A stretch of 53,093 nt of DNA from DATESG01 sp964480275. Its GTDB lineage: Bacteria; Bacillota_I; Bacilli_A; RFN20; CAG-826. Below the pieces are notes generated by a model. The model was not told where the DNA came from and did no database searches. It saw only the letters and a program-made list of their open reading frames with translations. This document shows, in pieces, positions 15,571 through 24,422 of this stretch (position 1 is its first letter; each line of letters starts with the position of its first letter). The DNA is taken from contig CAYZOC010000002.1 of the NCBI GenBank assembly GCA_964480275.1, positions 1 to 53,093 of the forward strand, written 5' to 3'. The position numbers were made by a program, and so were the translations under genes.

Positions 15571-17771
15571 GAAAAATCCTCCACGTTAATCTTAGTTAAA
15601 CCTTGAAAACTAGCGGAAATCCGTTTAATACCCACACTAGCAAAACGGATATCAATACTTCCAGAAAGATTTTGAACCGAGACTACATGTCCATCACCAT
15701 AATGAGAATGGCGTAAGGCATCGCCGACTTTCCAATCGACACTTGTTTTATCATCATAGCTAACATCTGGTACATAGCCACTGTTGTTTGTTGTTCGCGT
15801 TGATGTGAAAATTCTCTTTTCGGGTGCAGATGATTGATAACGTTTTATTTTTGGTTTAAAACCCGCTTCTTCAAGAAATATTGAAGGCTGACTTTCTGCA
15901 CGTAAAATCGGACTATATCCTAAATTATAAGTAATAAAAAGTCGCTTTTTAGCACGAGTAAAAGCCACATAACAAAGCCTTCTTTCCTCTTCTAAGGAAT
16001 TATTGCCCCCCTCATCAACTGCTCTTTGGTTGGGGAAAACTCCTTGATTTAAGCCCGCAACAAAAACGTAGTCATATTCAAGTCCTTTTGCCATGTGCAC
16101 TGTCATTAGGGTGATTTTTTCTTGATCAACTACTTCATCTTGTGCACTCATCAACGCTGTGTTTTCTAAATAATCAGTAAAATTTGCGCTCGGATTTTTT
16201 GCAACATAATCCTCAATGTCTTCAAAAAGAGTTTGAACGTTATCAAGAATTTCTTCACGCTTATCTTCATCTTTTTCTTTGTTGAAAAACTCTATCAAGC
16301 CCGTTGATGTGATATATTCTTGTAAAATTCCACTTAATTCACGTCTGCCCTCTTGAATATAATTACGTGCTAGTTCGACATTAGTTAAAAGTTGATCAAG
16401 TAAATCTTTTGAACGTTTTGAAAGCGGTGGCTCTTCACCAGACCTTACTGCTTCAATCAAAGAATAATCATTTTTTTGCGCATATGTTTTTAAGGCTTCA
16501 AGCGCGGTTGATAATCCTCGCCGTGGTGTGTTGGCAATTCTAGCAAAAGAAATATCATCTTTGTCGCTCATGAGTAGGCGAAAATAAGCTAACACATCCT
16601 TAATTTCCTTGCGTTGGAAAAATTTAAATCCCCCAAAAATTTGATAAGGAATTTGTTGACGCATAAACTCTTTTTCAAAATTTAGTGATAAATAGTTAGC
16701 GCGAATCAAAATAACAACTTGACGAAAAGAAAACTCACGACTAGCTGCCTTAAGTGACTGAATTTTTCTTACAATCCATCCGGCTTCACTTGGACTATCG
16801 TTAGCGCCATGGAGTTCAACTTCTTCGCCAAGACCATTATTTGTAAATAAGTCTTTTTTTATACGCTTATGATTATTCAAAATAAGTTTATTGGCGGCAT
16901 CAAGGATTGTTTGTGTCGAGCGATAATTCTCATTGAGAATGATGGTTGTGACTGGAAATTTTTTATCGAGCCCCAGCATAATCTCATCGTTTGCTCCTCG
17001 CCATGTGTATATCGTCTGATCGGGATCACCAACAACATAAAGACTGGAATTTTTAGCCAATAAGCGTGTGATAAGTTTATATTGAATATCGTTTGTATCT
17101 TGAAATTCATCAACAAGAATATGATCATAGCGGCTTTGCCATTTTGTTCTAATTTTGCTTGATTCATCAAGAATTTTCAGTGTTTTATTCATTAAATCAT
17201 CGAAATCTAGAGCATTCATTGCTACTTTGCGCGCTTCATATGTCTTCCAAATTTCTAACATTTCTTTTTCGTTTTGATAGCGTTCAAACTTAATATTGAT
17301 ATCACTTGGTGAAAGGCCAATTGATTTATGATAGTTTAAATAGCCAATCGCCGCTTTGATAATTTCATCACGTTTTTGATGACCTCTACTTACGGCCACA
17401 TCTTTAATCAGCCTTTTTTGATCGTCTTCATCGTAAATCATAAAACTACTTGTGTAGCCTTGGAAAAAGGTTATTTCTTCCCGAAGAAAGCGCGCACAAA
17501 AAGCATGAAATGTTGATAGACGAATCATACGTGGATTGACAAAAGGCAGCATCTTTACAACTCGCTCGCGCATCTCATTGGCCGCTTTGTTGGTAAAGGT
17601 AATTCCTAAAATTCGTTCCGAGGGAACACCAATATTTTCAATAAGATGGACAATGCGGTAGGTTAAAACCCGTGTCTTTCCACTACCAGCCCCGGCAATA
17701 ATTCTTAAATATTGGGCGTCACTAGTCACTGCTTCATACTGTTTTTTATTTAATTCATTTACTAAATTCAT
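15567..17771 (-). CDS. pcrA: ATP-dependent DNA helicase PcrA (UvrD family)
   Basis: A superfamily 1A 3'-5' helicase acting in repair, replication restart and transcription-replication conflicts. Walker A GAGSGKT (27-33), the DEFQDTN Walker B region, GDPDQTIYTWRGA, LMTVHMAKGLEYDYVF and CYVAFTRAKKRLF are intact. A C-terminal beta domain (SVDWKVGDALRHSHYGDG region) corresponds to the RNA polymerase-binding end of PcrA. The 734-residue length is normal. An extended -10 (TGATATAAT at about 17793-17801) is followed by a ~20-nt leader. First gene of the block. Confidence 0.97.
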   Translation of the reverse strand: MNLVNELNKKQYEAVTSDAQYLRIIAGAGSGKTRVLTYRIVHLIENIGVPSERILGITFTNKAANEMRERVVKMLPFVNPRMIRLSTFHAFCARFLREEITFFQGYTSSFMIYDEDDQKRLIKDVAVSRGHQKRDEIIKAAIGYLNYHKSIGLSPSDINIKFERYQNEKEMLEIWKTYEARKVAMNALDFDDLMNKTLKILDESSKIRTKWQSRYDHILVDEFQDTNDIQYKLITRLLAKNSSLYVVGDPDQTIYTWRGANDEIMLGLDKKFPVTTIILNENYRSTQTILDAANKLILNNHKRIKKDLFTNNGLGEEVELHGANDSPSEAGWIVRKIQSLKAASREFSFRQVVILIRANYLSLNFEKEFMRQQIPYQIFGGFKFFQRKEIKDVLAYFRLLMSDKDDISFARIANTPRRGLSTALEALKTYAQKNDYSLIEAVRSGEEPPLSKRSKDLLDQLLTNVELARNYIQEGRRELSGILQEYITSTGLIEFFNKEKDEDKREEILDNVQTLFEDIEDYVAKNPSANFTDYLENTALMSAQDEVVDQEKITLMTVHMAKGLEYDYVFVAGLNQGVFPNQRAVDEGGNNSLEEERRLCYVAFTRAKKRLFITYNLGYSPILRAESQPSIFLEEAGFKPKIKRYQSSAPEKRIFTSTRTTNNSGYVPDVSYDDKTSVDWKVGDALRHSHYGDGHVVSVQNLSGSIDIRFASVGIKRISASFQGLTKINVEDFS

Positions 17772-17829
17772 ATCTTACCTGGATGCATTTTATTATATCA
17801 TAATAAAGCTTGGTAAGACTTGATAAAGT

Positions 17830-18225
17830 CTAGGATATTGATAAAAGAAAGCTCGTTATTTTACTTTGGCCACTGAGGCTAAATAAAATATTGTTGTTAT
17901 AGATAAATCTAAGCGTTGGCGTGGCATTAAAACAAGCAAAATTTACCTCTTGTTCAGCACTTGCACAGGGCATATTTGTCTCGGAAACATTTATAAAATA
18001 TATATCGGTGGCGACTGCAAATTTTAGCATCATCGTTTTAATGTTTTGACAGTATCCACAGACTGGCGAATAGTAGTATAAATAATAACTTTCTTTAGTG
18101 ATCGCGTTTATATTTTCAATACTAAGATGCTTAAAATCTTGATAGTCTAAGACCTCACCTTCTTGTGGTAGTTTCGTACATGAAATTAGGGTTAGAGTGA
18201 TTAGGAGTACTTTATATTTGTTCAT
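17830..18225 (-). CDS. Thioredoxin-fold lipoprotein with CGYC motif
   Basis: A 131-residue protein. Residues 1-16 form a lipoprotein signal with lipobox LISC, so the mature protein would start at Cys16 and sit outside the membrane. The body has a thioredoxin-like arrangement: YYLYYYSPVCGYCQNIKTMM with a CGYC pair (C56, C59) after a hydrophobic strand, then a short cis-Pro-type segment (NATPTLRFIYNNNIL). Two further cysteines (MPCAS, FACF) are odd and may form a disulfide. A role in extracytoplasmic thiol exchange is inferred from fold and location only. No clear ribosome binding site is seen before the ATG. Confidence 0.75.
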   Translation of the reverse strand: MNKYKVLLITLTLISCTKLPQEGEVLDYQDFKHLSIENINAITKESYYLYYYSPVCGYCQNIKTMMLKFAVATDIYFINVSETNMPCASAEQEVNFACFNATPTLRFIYNNNILFSLSGQSKITSFLLSIS

Positions 18226-18271
18226 ATATATAAATAGGAGATTATTATCCTAATGTTTACTAGTGGTGTGA

Positions 18272-18286
18272 TAAAATACACTTATG
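18272..18286 (+). promoter_or_regulatory. Predicted leaderless promoter, TAAAAT six bases before the ATG
   Basis: TGA-TAAAAT (extended -10, 18269-18277) is followed by six bases and then the ATG at 18284. Transcription would begin at or within a base or two of the start codon, and no Shine-Dalgarno sequence is present. Confidence 0.55.
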
Positions 18287-19168
18287 AAATTGGCTTCTAG
18301 AAGTCTAACTCACCAAATGACTTACATCGCAATTATGAGTGCAATTACGATTGTTTTAAGCGTGTTAACCAATTTTTTTCCTCTTACTAGTATCCTCTTA
18401 ATTCTTTTTCTTCCCTTTGTTGCTAGTCTTGTCGCCATTATTTGCGATTTAAAATTATTTCCAATATACTTAGTTTCCTCGATATTGCTATCGGCTATCG
18501 TCGACATGGCCAACTTCTTTCATATCATTTTTTATTTACTACCCGCGCTTGTGTCTGGCTTCGTAATTGGAGTATTGTATCGAGGAAAAGTAAATGGTAT
18601 TTATATCCTTCTACTAGTTTCTTTAGTAAATTTACTTAGCAATTATGCGATTATTCCAGTTTTAGATGCCTTATATGAAATTGATTTTATCAATTACTCT
18701 CTTGGACTTTTTGGTTTTAAAAATCATCCCCACGCCAGTGCAATATTTATGATGTTCTTATACGTCGTTGGTATTATACAGGCGACAATAACATATATTA
18801 TTGTTAGTGAAGAAATCTACATTATCAAAGGCAAAATTGTTGAAGACTATGATCAAAATAGTGTGTACATTATGGCGATTTTATCTATTTCGACCCTTGT
18901 GTTTGGCCTTTTCCATCTTGGGCTTGCACTAGTATCGTTAGGTTCACTATTTTTCTTAAGCGTTTACCAGTTTATTTTCTTTTATCAAGAAGACAAAAAA
19001 CTCTTTTATACGACTCTTGTTCTTGTCGGAGTTTCAACGATCATTTCGTTTGTTCTTGCGGAATTACACCGGCTCGAATATCTTCCAATCTACTTAATAC
19101 TTCCAGTATTAATTGTTGTCATCACAAGGTTTTTATGGGAATATATACTTAAACAAAGGAAACAATAA
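18284..19168 (+). CDS. Polytopic membrane protein, possibly DUF2232/ECF S-like
   Basis: I do not recognise this 294-residue protein with certainty. It has about eight or nine hydrophobic segments with short loops and a basic C-terminus (WEYILKQRKQ). The N-terminal LTHQMTYIAIMSAITIVLSV followed by paired helices recalls ECF substrate-binding subunits and YybS/DUF2232 proteins; that similarity is by eye. No catalytic motif is visible. It is the first gene of a plus-strand cassette, overlapping the next gene by one base, and is preceded by a leaderless-type promoter. Confidence 0.7.
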   Translation: MKLASRSLTHQMTYIAIMSAITIVLSVLTNFFPLTSILLILFLPFVASLVAIICDLKLFPIYLVSSILLSAIVDMANFFHIIFYLLPALVSGFVIGVLYRGKVNGIYILLLVSLVNLLSNYAIIPVLDALYEIDFINYSLGLFGFKNHPHASAIFMMFLYVVGIIQATITYIIVSEEIYIIKGKIVEDYDQNSVYIMAILSISTLVFGLFHLGLALVSLGSLFFLSVYQFIFFYQEDKKLFYTTLVLVGVSTIISFVLAELHRLEYLPIYLILPVLIVVITRFLWEYILKQRKQ

Positions 19169-19608
19169 TGGGAAAATTTTTTAAGAAAGTCGGCACCGGC
19201 CTCGTTGTTCTACTTCTACTTCCATTTATGGTCGTGTTTTTCGCATTATTTATTGTTTATTCGATTCTTAAATTTATTGTTTTATGGTTTATCGCTATTA
19301 GTAAGTTTTTTATTGGCGAACGAATTACTGATCCCCTCGAGATCGATCGGAAGGCTGCTGGTTTGTTTGAAAAAGAACAAGAGGCGAAAAAAAATAGTGG
19401 CCAAAAAGATGAAAATGGCAAATTCGCCGGTGCAACAATAAATATTTATACCAACCAAAATGTTGATCAACCAACAAAAGAGGTAATCAGCCACTTTAAT
19501 CAACCAGTAACATTAAAAGCTCAAGACTTTATTGAGGTCGCAACTAGTGATCCTAACTTGATTACAACAAATGAAAGTTTGGACAAGGAGGAAAATGGTA
19601 ATGATTAA
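19168..19608 (+). CDS. Small membrane-anchored protein of unknown function
   Basis: A 146-residue protein with a long hydrophobic N-terminal region (about residues 9-50, one or two helices) and a hydrophilic, Lys/Asn/Asp-rich tail of ~95 residues that includes an INIYTNQNVDQPTKEVI segment. No family recognised. It starts inside the stop codon of the upstream gene (TAATG), so expression is probably coupled. The next gene begins before this one ends. The three-gene arrangement suggests a shared membrane function, which is inference. Confidence 0.65.
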   Translation: MGKFFKKVGTGLVVLLLLPFMVVFFALFIVYSILKFIVLWFIAISKFFIGERITDPLEIDRKAAGLFEKEQEAKKNSGQKDENGKFAGATINIYTNQNVDQPTKEVISHFNQPVTLKAQDFIEVATSDPNLITTNESLDKEENGND

Positions 19609-20308
19609 TTTCCTTGTCAAATTATCTGAGACTGACAAACGTCTTGTTATTGCGATATTTTTACTTGCTATTCTTCTACTTTTAATCGTTGGTTTAATTT
19701 ATGATTCGATTAAAGCATTAATGGATCGTCAAGGCAAAAAGATTGATGCACTAATGAATCTTCCCGTCGCTGCTGGCCTAATCATGAGTAAAAAACAATT
19801 TAGAAAAGTCGCTAGTTACAAAAATGATGTTCAATTTTATAAAACATTCAGTCGTATTTTTCTCCTTGCCTTATTTACTGCTGTCATTCATGTTATCTAT
19901 TTCCTGGTGATGGAATTTGCCTTTGAATTAGAAAGTAATATTTGGGATACAAATACAGGTATTGCGACACTATTTTATACTTTTGACTGGGCCAACATTC
20001 CCAAATCTACCTTTTTTGGCCTTGAGATTGCAAGTGATTGGCCCGCAATTGTTAATCGCCCCCACTTCTCACTTCAAGCTCTTGGTAGTTATGTAATTGC
20101 TCCCTTATATATTGTTTGTATATTTGGTGGTTTTATGACAATACTCTCCTATCTATCACGAACAATTAGAGTACATACTCTTGCAAAATTACTATTCTCC
20201 GCTGATTTGAGTGGAAAAAGAATTCATGATTTAAGTGCGTTAGGAAAAACAAAAAACGACTCCGGAATTAATACTCCCGCAGACGTTTTACCAGTCGATG
20301 TTAAATAA
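19601..20308 (+). CDS. Membrane protein of unknown function
   Basis: A 235-residue protein with one TM helix near residues 16-38, two or more in the middle (FLLALFTAVIHVIYFLVMEF), and another near YVIAPLYIVCIFGGFMTILS, ending in a polar tail. No family recognised. I chose the ATG at 19601: AAGGAGG lies 9 nt upstream, whereas the ATG at 19595 is only 3 nt from it and the frame further up has no signal. Its start overlaps the end of the preceding gene by 8 bp. It ends 5 bp from the convergent small ORF at 20314 with no terminator visible. Confidence 0.65.
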   Translation: MINFLVKLSETDKRLVIAIFLLAILLLLIVGLIYDSIKALMDRQGKKIDALMNLPVAAGLIMSKKQFRKVASYKNDVQFYKTFSRIFLLALFTAVIHVIYFLVMEFAFELESNIWDTNTGIATLFYTFDWANIPKSTFFGLEIASDWPAIVNRPHFSLQALGSYVIAPLYIVCIFGGFMTILSYLSRTIRVHTLAKLLFSADLSGKRIHDLSALGKTKNDSGINTPADVLPVDVK

Positions 20309-20313
20309 GACTT

Positions 20314-20478
20314 TTATGTTCCAGCTTGATTGAGTAAATCAAAAATAAGAAAACCCACCTCAACCGCGATTAAGATTGATAAGAGCACGATAATTATAAT
20401 CAAAACACCCTTCTTACGATTGTAGGCAAGGTGTTTTTTTTGCTCTTCCGTGAGTGAAGGTCGCATTTTTTTGGCCAT
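20314..20478 (-). CDS. 54-residue single-TM protein
   Basis: A short frame starting 2 bp after the asnS stop. It encodes 54 residues: a polar, basic N-terminus with MRPSLTEEQKKHLAYNRKKG, one strongly hydrophobic helix (about residues 25-47, VLIIIIVLLSILIAVEVGFL), and a short tail. The positive charges before the helix predict the N-terminus inside. There is no Shine-Dalgarno sequence, so translation may be coupled to asnS. No family recognised. The clean TM helix and tight spacing argue that it is real. Confidence 0.6.
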   Translation of the reverse strand: MAKKMRPSLTEEQKKHLAYNRKKGVLIIIIVLLSILIAVEVGFLIFDLLNQAGT

Positions 20479-20480
20479 TT

Positions 20481-21851
20481 TTAGTATTTTAAGCTCCCTG
20501 TTGTTCTTGCGTAAGGTTGGACATCACGAATGTTTTGCATTCCTGTCACATACATTATAAGTCGATCAAAACCAATCCCAAAACCAGCGTGTTTACAGCC
20601 TCCATACCGTCGAAGGTCTAGATACCAAGCAAGTTCGTGATCGTTGCCAATGTCTTTCATTTTGGCTTCTAAAAGATCAAGTCGCTCTTCTCTTTGACTG
20701 CCACCAACAAGTTCACCTACACCTGGCACTAAAAGATCACAGGCAGCGACTGTTTTATTGTCGTCATTTAAGCGCATATAGAAAGCCTTGATTTCTTTTG
20801 GATAATCAGTAATGAAAACAGGTCCGTTAATATGCTTTTCTGATAAGAAACGTTCGTGTTCAGTTTGGAGGTCCATTCCCCATTCAATTTTTGAATTATC
20901 AAACTTAACACCATCTTTGACGGCTTGCTTGAGAATTTCAATTGCTTTTGTATAACTCAGTCGTTCAAAATCTTTAGCAAGTAGATTAACAAGACGGTCA
21001 TTGAGACCCTTATCAATAAACTTATTAAAAAATTGAATTTCATCTGAACAGTTTTCAAGCACATGATTGACACAGTATTTAACACAGGCTTCAATGCATT
21101 CCATATTGTCATCTAAATCCGCGAAGGCTAGTTCTGGTTCAATCATCCAAAATTCAGCAGCGTGACGAGCGGTATAACTTTTTTCGGCCCGGAAAGTTGG
21201 GCCAAAAGTATAGACATCACGAAAGGCAAGGGCAAATGCTTCGACATGCAACTGCCCGCTGACGGTAAGTGAAGCAGGGGCACCAAAGAAGTCGTTTGGG
21301 TCATTGTCATCAGTTACAACTTTAAAAACACTGCCAGCTCCTTCAGCATCATTTCCGGTAATAATTGGCGTATGTACATAAACAAAGTTGTTATCATGGA
21401 AAAATTTATGGATTGCAAAAGATAACTCACTTCTTAGTCGATATAGTGCGGAAAAAGTGTTGGTTCGCGGACGAAGGTGCGATATATCGCGAAGAAATTC
21501 AAAACTATGACGTTTCTTTTGTAGTGGATATGTTTCATCTGCTAGACCAAGCAACTCAACTGTATCAATATGAACTTCAAAAGGTTGTTTGTTGTCTGGG
21601 GTCAAAACAATATAACCTTCGATTTCAAGAGCGGTTCCTGTGTTAAAGTGAGTGATTTCCTGAAAATTATCAAGATTATTTTTATCATAAACTAACTGTA
21701 AATTAGCGTACTTACTTCCATCATTAAATTCAATAAATCCAATTGATCCATTGTCCCGATTAGTTTTGACCCACCCGGTTAAATTAACAATTTGTCCCTC
21801 GTATAGTTGTTCACTAGCGAAGGATTCAATGATATCTTTTATTGTGTCCAT
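20481..21851 (-). CDS. asnS: Asparaginyl-tRNA synthetase
   Basis: A class IIb synthetase charging tRNA(Asn). The N-terminal OB-fold anticodon domain (VNLTGWVKTNRDNGSIGFIE) is followed by the catalytic domain. Motif 2 is around TFGPTFRAEKSYTARHAAEF and motif 3 is GFGIGFDRLIMYV near the C-terminus. SHLRPRTNTFSALYRLRSEL and TPIITGNDAEGAG are AsnRS-like rather than AspRS-like. I chose the ATG at 21851 (456 residues): GAGGAA lies about 8 nt upstream, and the longer frame adds non-family residues. It follows tsaD by 45 bp, with a possible internal -10 TATAAT in the gap. Confidence 0.97.
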   Translation of the reverse strand: MDTIKDIIESFASEQLYEGQIVNLTGWVKTNRDNGSIGFIEFNDGSKYANLQLVYDKNNLDNFQEITHFNTGTALEIEGYIVLTPDNKQPFEVHIDTVELLGLADETYPLQKKRHSFEFLRDISHLRPRTNTFSALYRLRSELSFAIHKFFHDNNFVYVHTPIITGNDAEGAGSVFKVVTDDNDPNDFFGAPASLTVSGQLHVEAFALAFRDVYTFGPTFRAEKSYTARHAAEFWMIEPELAFADLDDNMECIEACVKYCVNHVLENCSDEIQFFNKFIDKGLNDRLVNLLAKDFERLSYTKAIEILKQAVKDGVKFDNSKIEWGMDLQTEHERFLSEKHINGPVFITDYPKEIKAFYMRLNDDNKTVAACDLLVPGVGELVGGSQREERLDLLEAKMKDIGNDHELAWYLDLRRYGGCKHAGFGIGFDRLIMYVTGMQNIRDVQPYARTTGSLKY

Positions 21852-21896
21852 ATATATTTCCTCATCGTTTCTATTATATGTCAAAAGTAATTATTC

Positions 21897-22910
21897 TTAA
21901 AACTTGTCAAAATCTTCAATCATCCAGTTGGGATCCACTGAAACTGAAAGGGGGGCAAAAATCTTTTTATCGTATAGATATTCACCTAGTTTAGCAATCA
22001 TAGCAGCCTGATCAGTGCAACACCACATTGGCGGAATTGTCACTTCGATTCCCATTTGACTTATTGCCTTGAGGATGTTTTTTCTTAGGTAAGAATTTGC
22101 ACTGACACCACCAGCCACAACAACCTGAGCGACACTAAAATCTTTAGCGGCTTTAATCGACTTAGCAATAATAACATCCATTGCCGTTTCTTGGAATGAT
22201 GTACAAAGATTAGCGACATTTAATTCTTCACCTCTTTGTCTTGTGTTATTAACTAAGTTAATAATATTTGTTTTCAAGCCAGAAAATGAGAAATCATAAC
22301 CCTCGTTAACTAGTGGACTTGGTAATTTATAGGTATGAACTCCAGTTTGAGCAAGCCGATCAACAGGGATACCTCCGGGATAGCCTAGACCTAAAACACG
22401 GGCAACCTTGTCGTAACACTCGCCAATGGCGTCATCTTTGGTATCACCAATAATTTTAAAATTTAAGTGTCGTTCCATTAATACTAATTGTGTATTGCCA
22501 CCACTAACTATCACCGCTAGAAGGGGGAATTTAAGCGGACTAACAAACTCATTAGCATAAATGTGCGCAGCGAGATGATGAACAGGAATAAGTGGTTTAT
22601 TTAGTACAAGGGATAGGGTCTTGGCAGCTTGCATACCTACATGAAGTGCACCAATTAAACCAGGTCCTCGCGTGACTGCAATCGCATCAATCTCGTCGGC
22701 ACTAATGTTTGCCTTCTCTAGTGCCTCTTTTAATACAATCAAAATATTTTCAGTGTGTAAGCGGGAGGCGATTTCCGGCATGACGCCACCATATTTTTGG
22801 TGAACATCAATTTGTGTTGAAACAACATTACACAAAAGCAGACCATCACGAGTTATCGCAATTCCTGTTTCATCACAACTAGATTCAATTGCTAAGATTG
22901 TTTTGTTCAT
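21897..22910 (-). CDS. tsaD: tRNA N6-adenosine threonylcarbamoyltransferase TsaD
   Basis: TsaD transfers the threonylcarbamoyl group from TC-AMP to A37 of ANN-decoding tRNAs, with TsaB and TsaE. The 337-residue ASKHA-fold protein starts with LAIESSCDETGIAI (phosphate-1 loop). The metal-binding HxxxH is HHLAAH (H112, H116), and VVAGGVSANSYLR is the adenosine motif. It overlaps the end of rimI by 26 bp in another frame, which is a larger overlap than its neighbours have. Confidence 0.98.
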   Translation of the reverse strand: MNKTILAIESSCDETGIAITRDGLLLCNVVSTQIDVHQKYGGVMPEIASRLHTENILIVLKEALEKANISADEIDAIAVTRGPGLIGALHVGMQAAKTLSLVLNKPLIPVHHLAAHIYANEFVSPLKFPLLAVIVSGGNTQLVLMERHLNFKIIGDTKDDAIGECYDKVARVLGLGYPGGIPVDRLAQTGVHTYKLPSPLVNEGYDFSFSGLKTNIINLVNNTRQRGEELNVANLCTSFQETAMDVIIAKSIKAAKDFSVAQVVVAGGVSANSYLRKNILKAISQMGIEVTIPPMWCCTDQAAMIAKLGEYLYDKKIFAPLSVSVDPNWMIEDFDKF

Positions 22911-23373
22911 ATTCTTTCATCACTTTCATCATGTAAAATGCGTCATCGCCATTTGTGTAGTATTTTTTCTTTGTTAGAAGGATATCAAACCCATATGATA
23001 AATAAAAATTAATTGCCCGTTCATTTTGTGTTCGTACTTCAAGCGTTACAACTTTTACTTCATCGACACCATTAATTCTAGCTAAAGTGTCTTCAATGAG
23101 TAGTCGTCCAAGCTTATTACCTTGTAATTCTTTTTTTATGGCAATTTGATTGATTGTTGCACTATCAAATGTCACCCAAAAGTCACAATAACCAATAACG
23201 ACATCAGCATAAGTTAAGACCATTATTGTTGCGAATTCATTTTCATTTAATTCATAAAGAAAGTTTTGCTCGCTCCAGGCTTCTGTGAAGTTCTCTTTAT
23301 TGATTATCATAACCGAAGCAAGGTCTTCAATTGCCATCGGCCGAACTAATAGCCGTTTTTCTTTTGTTTCCAT
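22885..23373 (-). CDS. rimI: RimI-like GNAT N-acetyltransferase
   Basis: A 162-residue GNAT protein. The acetyl-CoA binding region is visible as INQIAIKKELQGNKLGRLLI (the QxxGxG/A type motif), followed by VTLEVRTQNERAINFYLSYG, which is typical of RimI, the ribosomal protein S18 alanine acetyltransferase. Location between tsaB and tsaD is the usual place for rimI in Bacillota. The real substrate may be broader. It starts 1 bp after tsaB ends. Confidence 0.88.
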   Translation of the reverse strand: METKEKRLLVRPMAIEDLASVMIINKENFTEAWSEQNFLYELNENEFATIMVLTYADVVIGYCDFWVTFDSATINQIAIKKELQGNKLGRLLIEDTLARINGVDEVKVVTLEVRTQNERAINFYLSYGFDILLTKKKYYTNGDDAFYMMKVMKEYEQNNLSN

Positions 23374-23374
23374 C

Positions 23375-23959
23375 TTAGTCCTTTAGATAGACTGGCTTTA
23401 ATGCAAGCAAGTCTCCAACAATATGATCTTCTTTGATGGCCTCAATCATGTTAATAAAGCGGTTTGTGTTGATCGATTTTATATTCAAGTAACTCGTATC
23501 GCCAGCAATGACAAATTCTTGATGCTCAGCTATATATGAGTCGACTTCATCGTTTGTCATTATTGTGTCTTTTATCAAGATGTTTTCACCATGATAAACA
23601 CCAATATAAGATCTATTACTACGAGCATTAATAAGACAAATAGTGGGATTAGTAGTGTGTTTTAAAACGTAAAGTGATGATACTTTATACACTTTTATAT
23701 CAAGTAAAAATCCCATAATTTTGGCAATCGTGACCGCGATACGGACTCCCGTATATGAACCAGGCCCAATAGCAACTACAATCGCTTTTAAATCATCGAT
23801 CGATAGATTATTCGCTTCGAGCGCTTTCTTTATTTCTGGGACCATTAGTTCACTTTGCTGTTGCCAAGCTTCATATTCAATTGCTGCTAGAACTTTGCCA
23901 TCTTTACTAATGCCCACTGATAGATTTTTATTAGAACTATCGAGCAATAGTGCAATCAT
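23375..23959 (-). CDS. tsaB: tRNA threonylcarbamoyladenosine biosynthesis protein TsaB
   Basis: A 194-residue inactive paralogue of TsaD that scaffolds the TsaD-TsaE complex. LLLDSSNKNLSVGISKDGKV and the conserved GPGSYTGVRIAVTIAK (around 65-80) are diagnostic. It is shorter than the usual ~230 and ends soon after the second lobe begins, as is seen in some Bacillota. Its ATG overlaps the tsaE stop by 4 bp. Confidence 0.93.
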   Translation of the reverse strand: MIALLLDSSNKNLSVGISKDGKVLAAIEYEAWQQQSELMVPEIKKALEANNLSIDDLKAIVVAIGPGSYTGVRIAVTIAKIMGFLLDIKVYKVSSLYVLKHTTNPTICLINARSNRSYIGVYHGENILIKDTIMTNDEVDSYIAEHQEFVIAGDTSYLNIKSINTNRFINMIEAIKEDHIVGDLLALKPVYLKD

Positions 23960-24420
23960 TTAAACTCCCCCCTAATCTTTTCAATAATATTTTGATAGTG
24001 AGCAGTCGTGGCAGATAGGCTTATTTCACGCTTATCATCGCCTCGGTGGATTAGACTAATCATCAGTACATCCATGGGAATATATTCAGCAATATATTGT
24101 GGCCATTCAATCACAGCAATACCTTCAGCACCAATGAACTCTTCTAGACCGATGTCTTTATTAGCATCTTCAAGTCGATAGGCATCAATATGAAAAAGTG
24201 GTTTTGTTGCTTTAAAATATGTTTTCATGATGTTAAAGGTCGGACTAATAACCCTGTCCTCAACTTTTAATCCCTTGGCAATTCCTTGGGTCAGGGTGGT
24301 TTTGCCAGCCCCTAAATCGCCGGTCAGCGTAACAATGTCGCCAAGATTAAAAAGATCAGCTAGGCGTTGACCTAGTTGAAATGTGATATCTTTGCTTTGA
24401 CTAATAAATGTATATTTCAT
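23956..24420 (-). CDS. tsaE: tRNA threonylcarbamoyladenosine biosynthesis ATPase TsaE
   Basis: A 154-residue P-loop ATPase that resets the TsaB-TsaD complex. Walker A is GDLGAGKTTL (34-43); PTFNIMKTYF and FHIDAYRLED carry switch-like and metal-binding positions, and AVIEWPQY is the conserved E-W motif. Length is normal. It begins 2 bp after the ntdP gene. Confidence 0.96.
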   Translation of the reverse strand: MKYTFISQSKDITFQLGQRLADLFNLGDIVTLTGDLGAGKTTLTQGIAKGLKVEDRVISPTFNIMKTYFKATKPLFHIDAYRLEDANKDIGLEEFIGAEGIAVIEWPQYIAEYIPMDVLMISLIHRGDDKREISLSATTAHYQNIIEKIRGEFK

Positions 24421-24422
24421 TT

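Noticed and set aside
21852..21896. A T-box riboswitch before asnS.
   Set aside because: The gap from tsaD is only 45 bp, far too short, with no T-box sequence.
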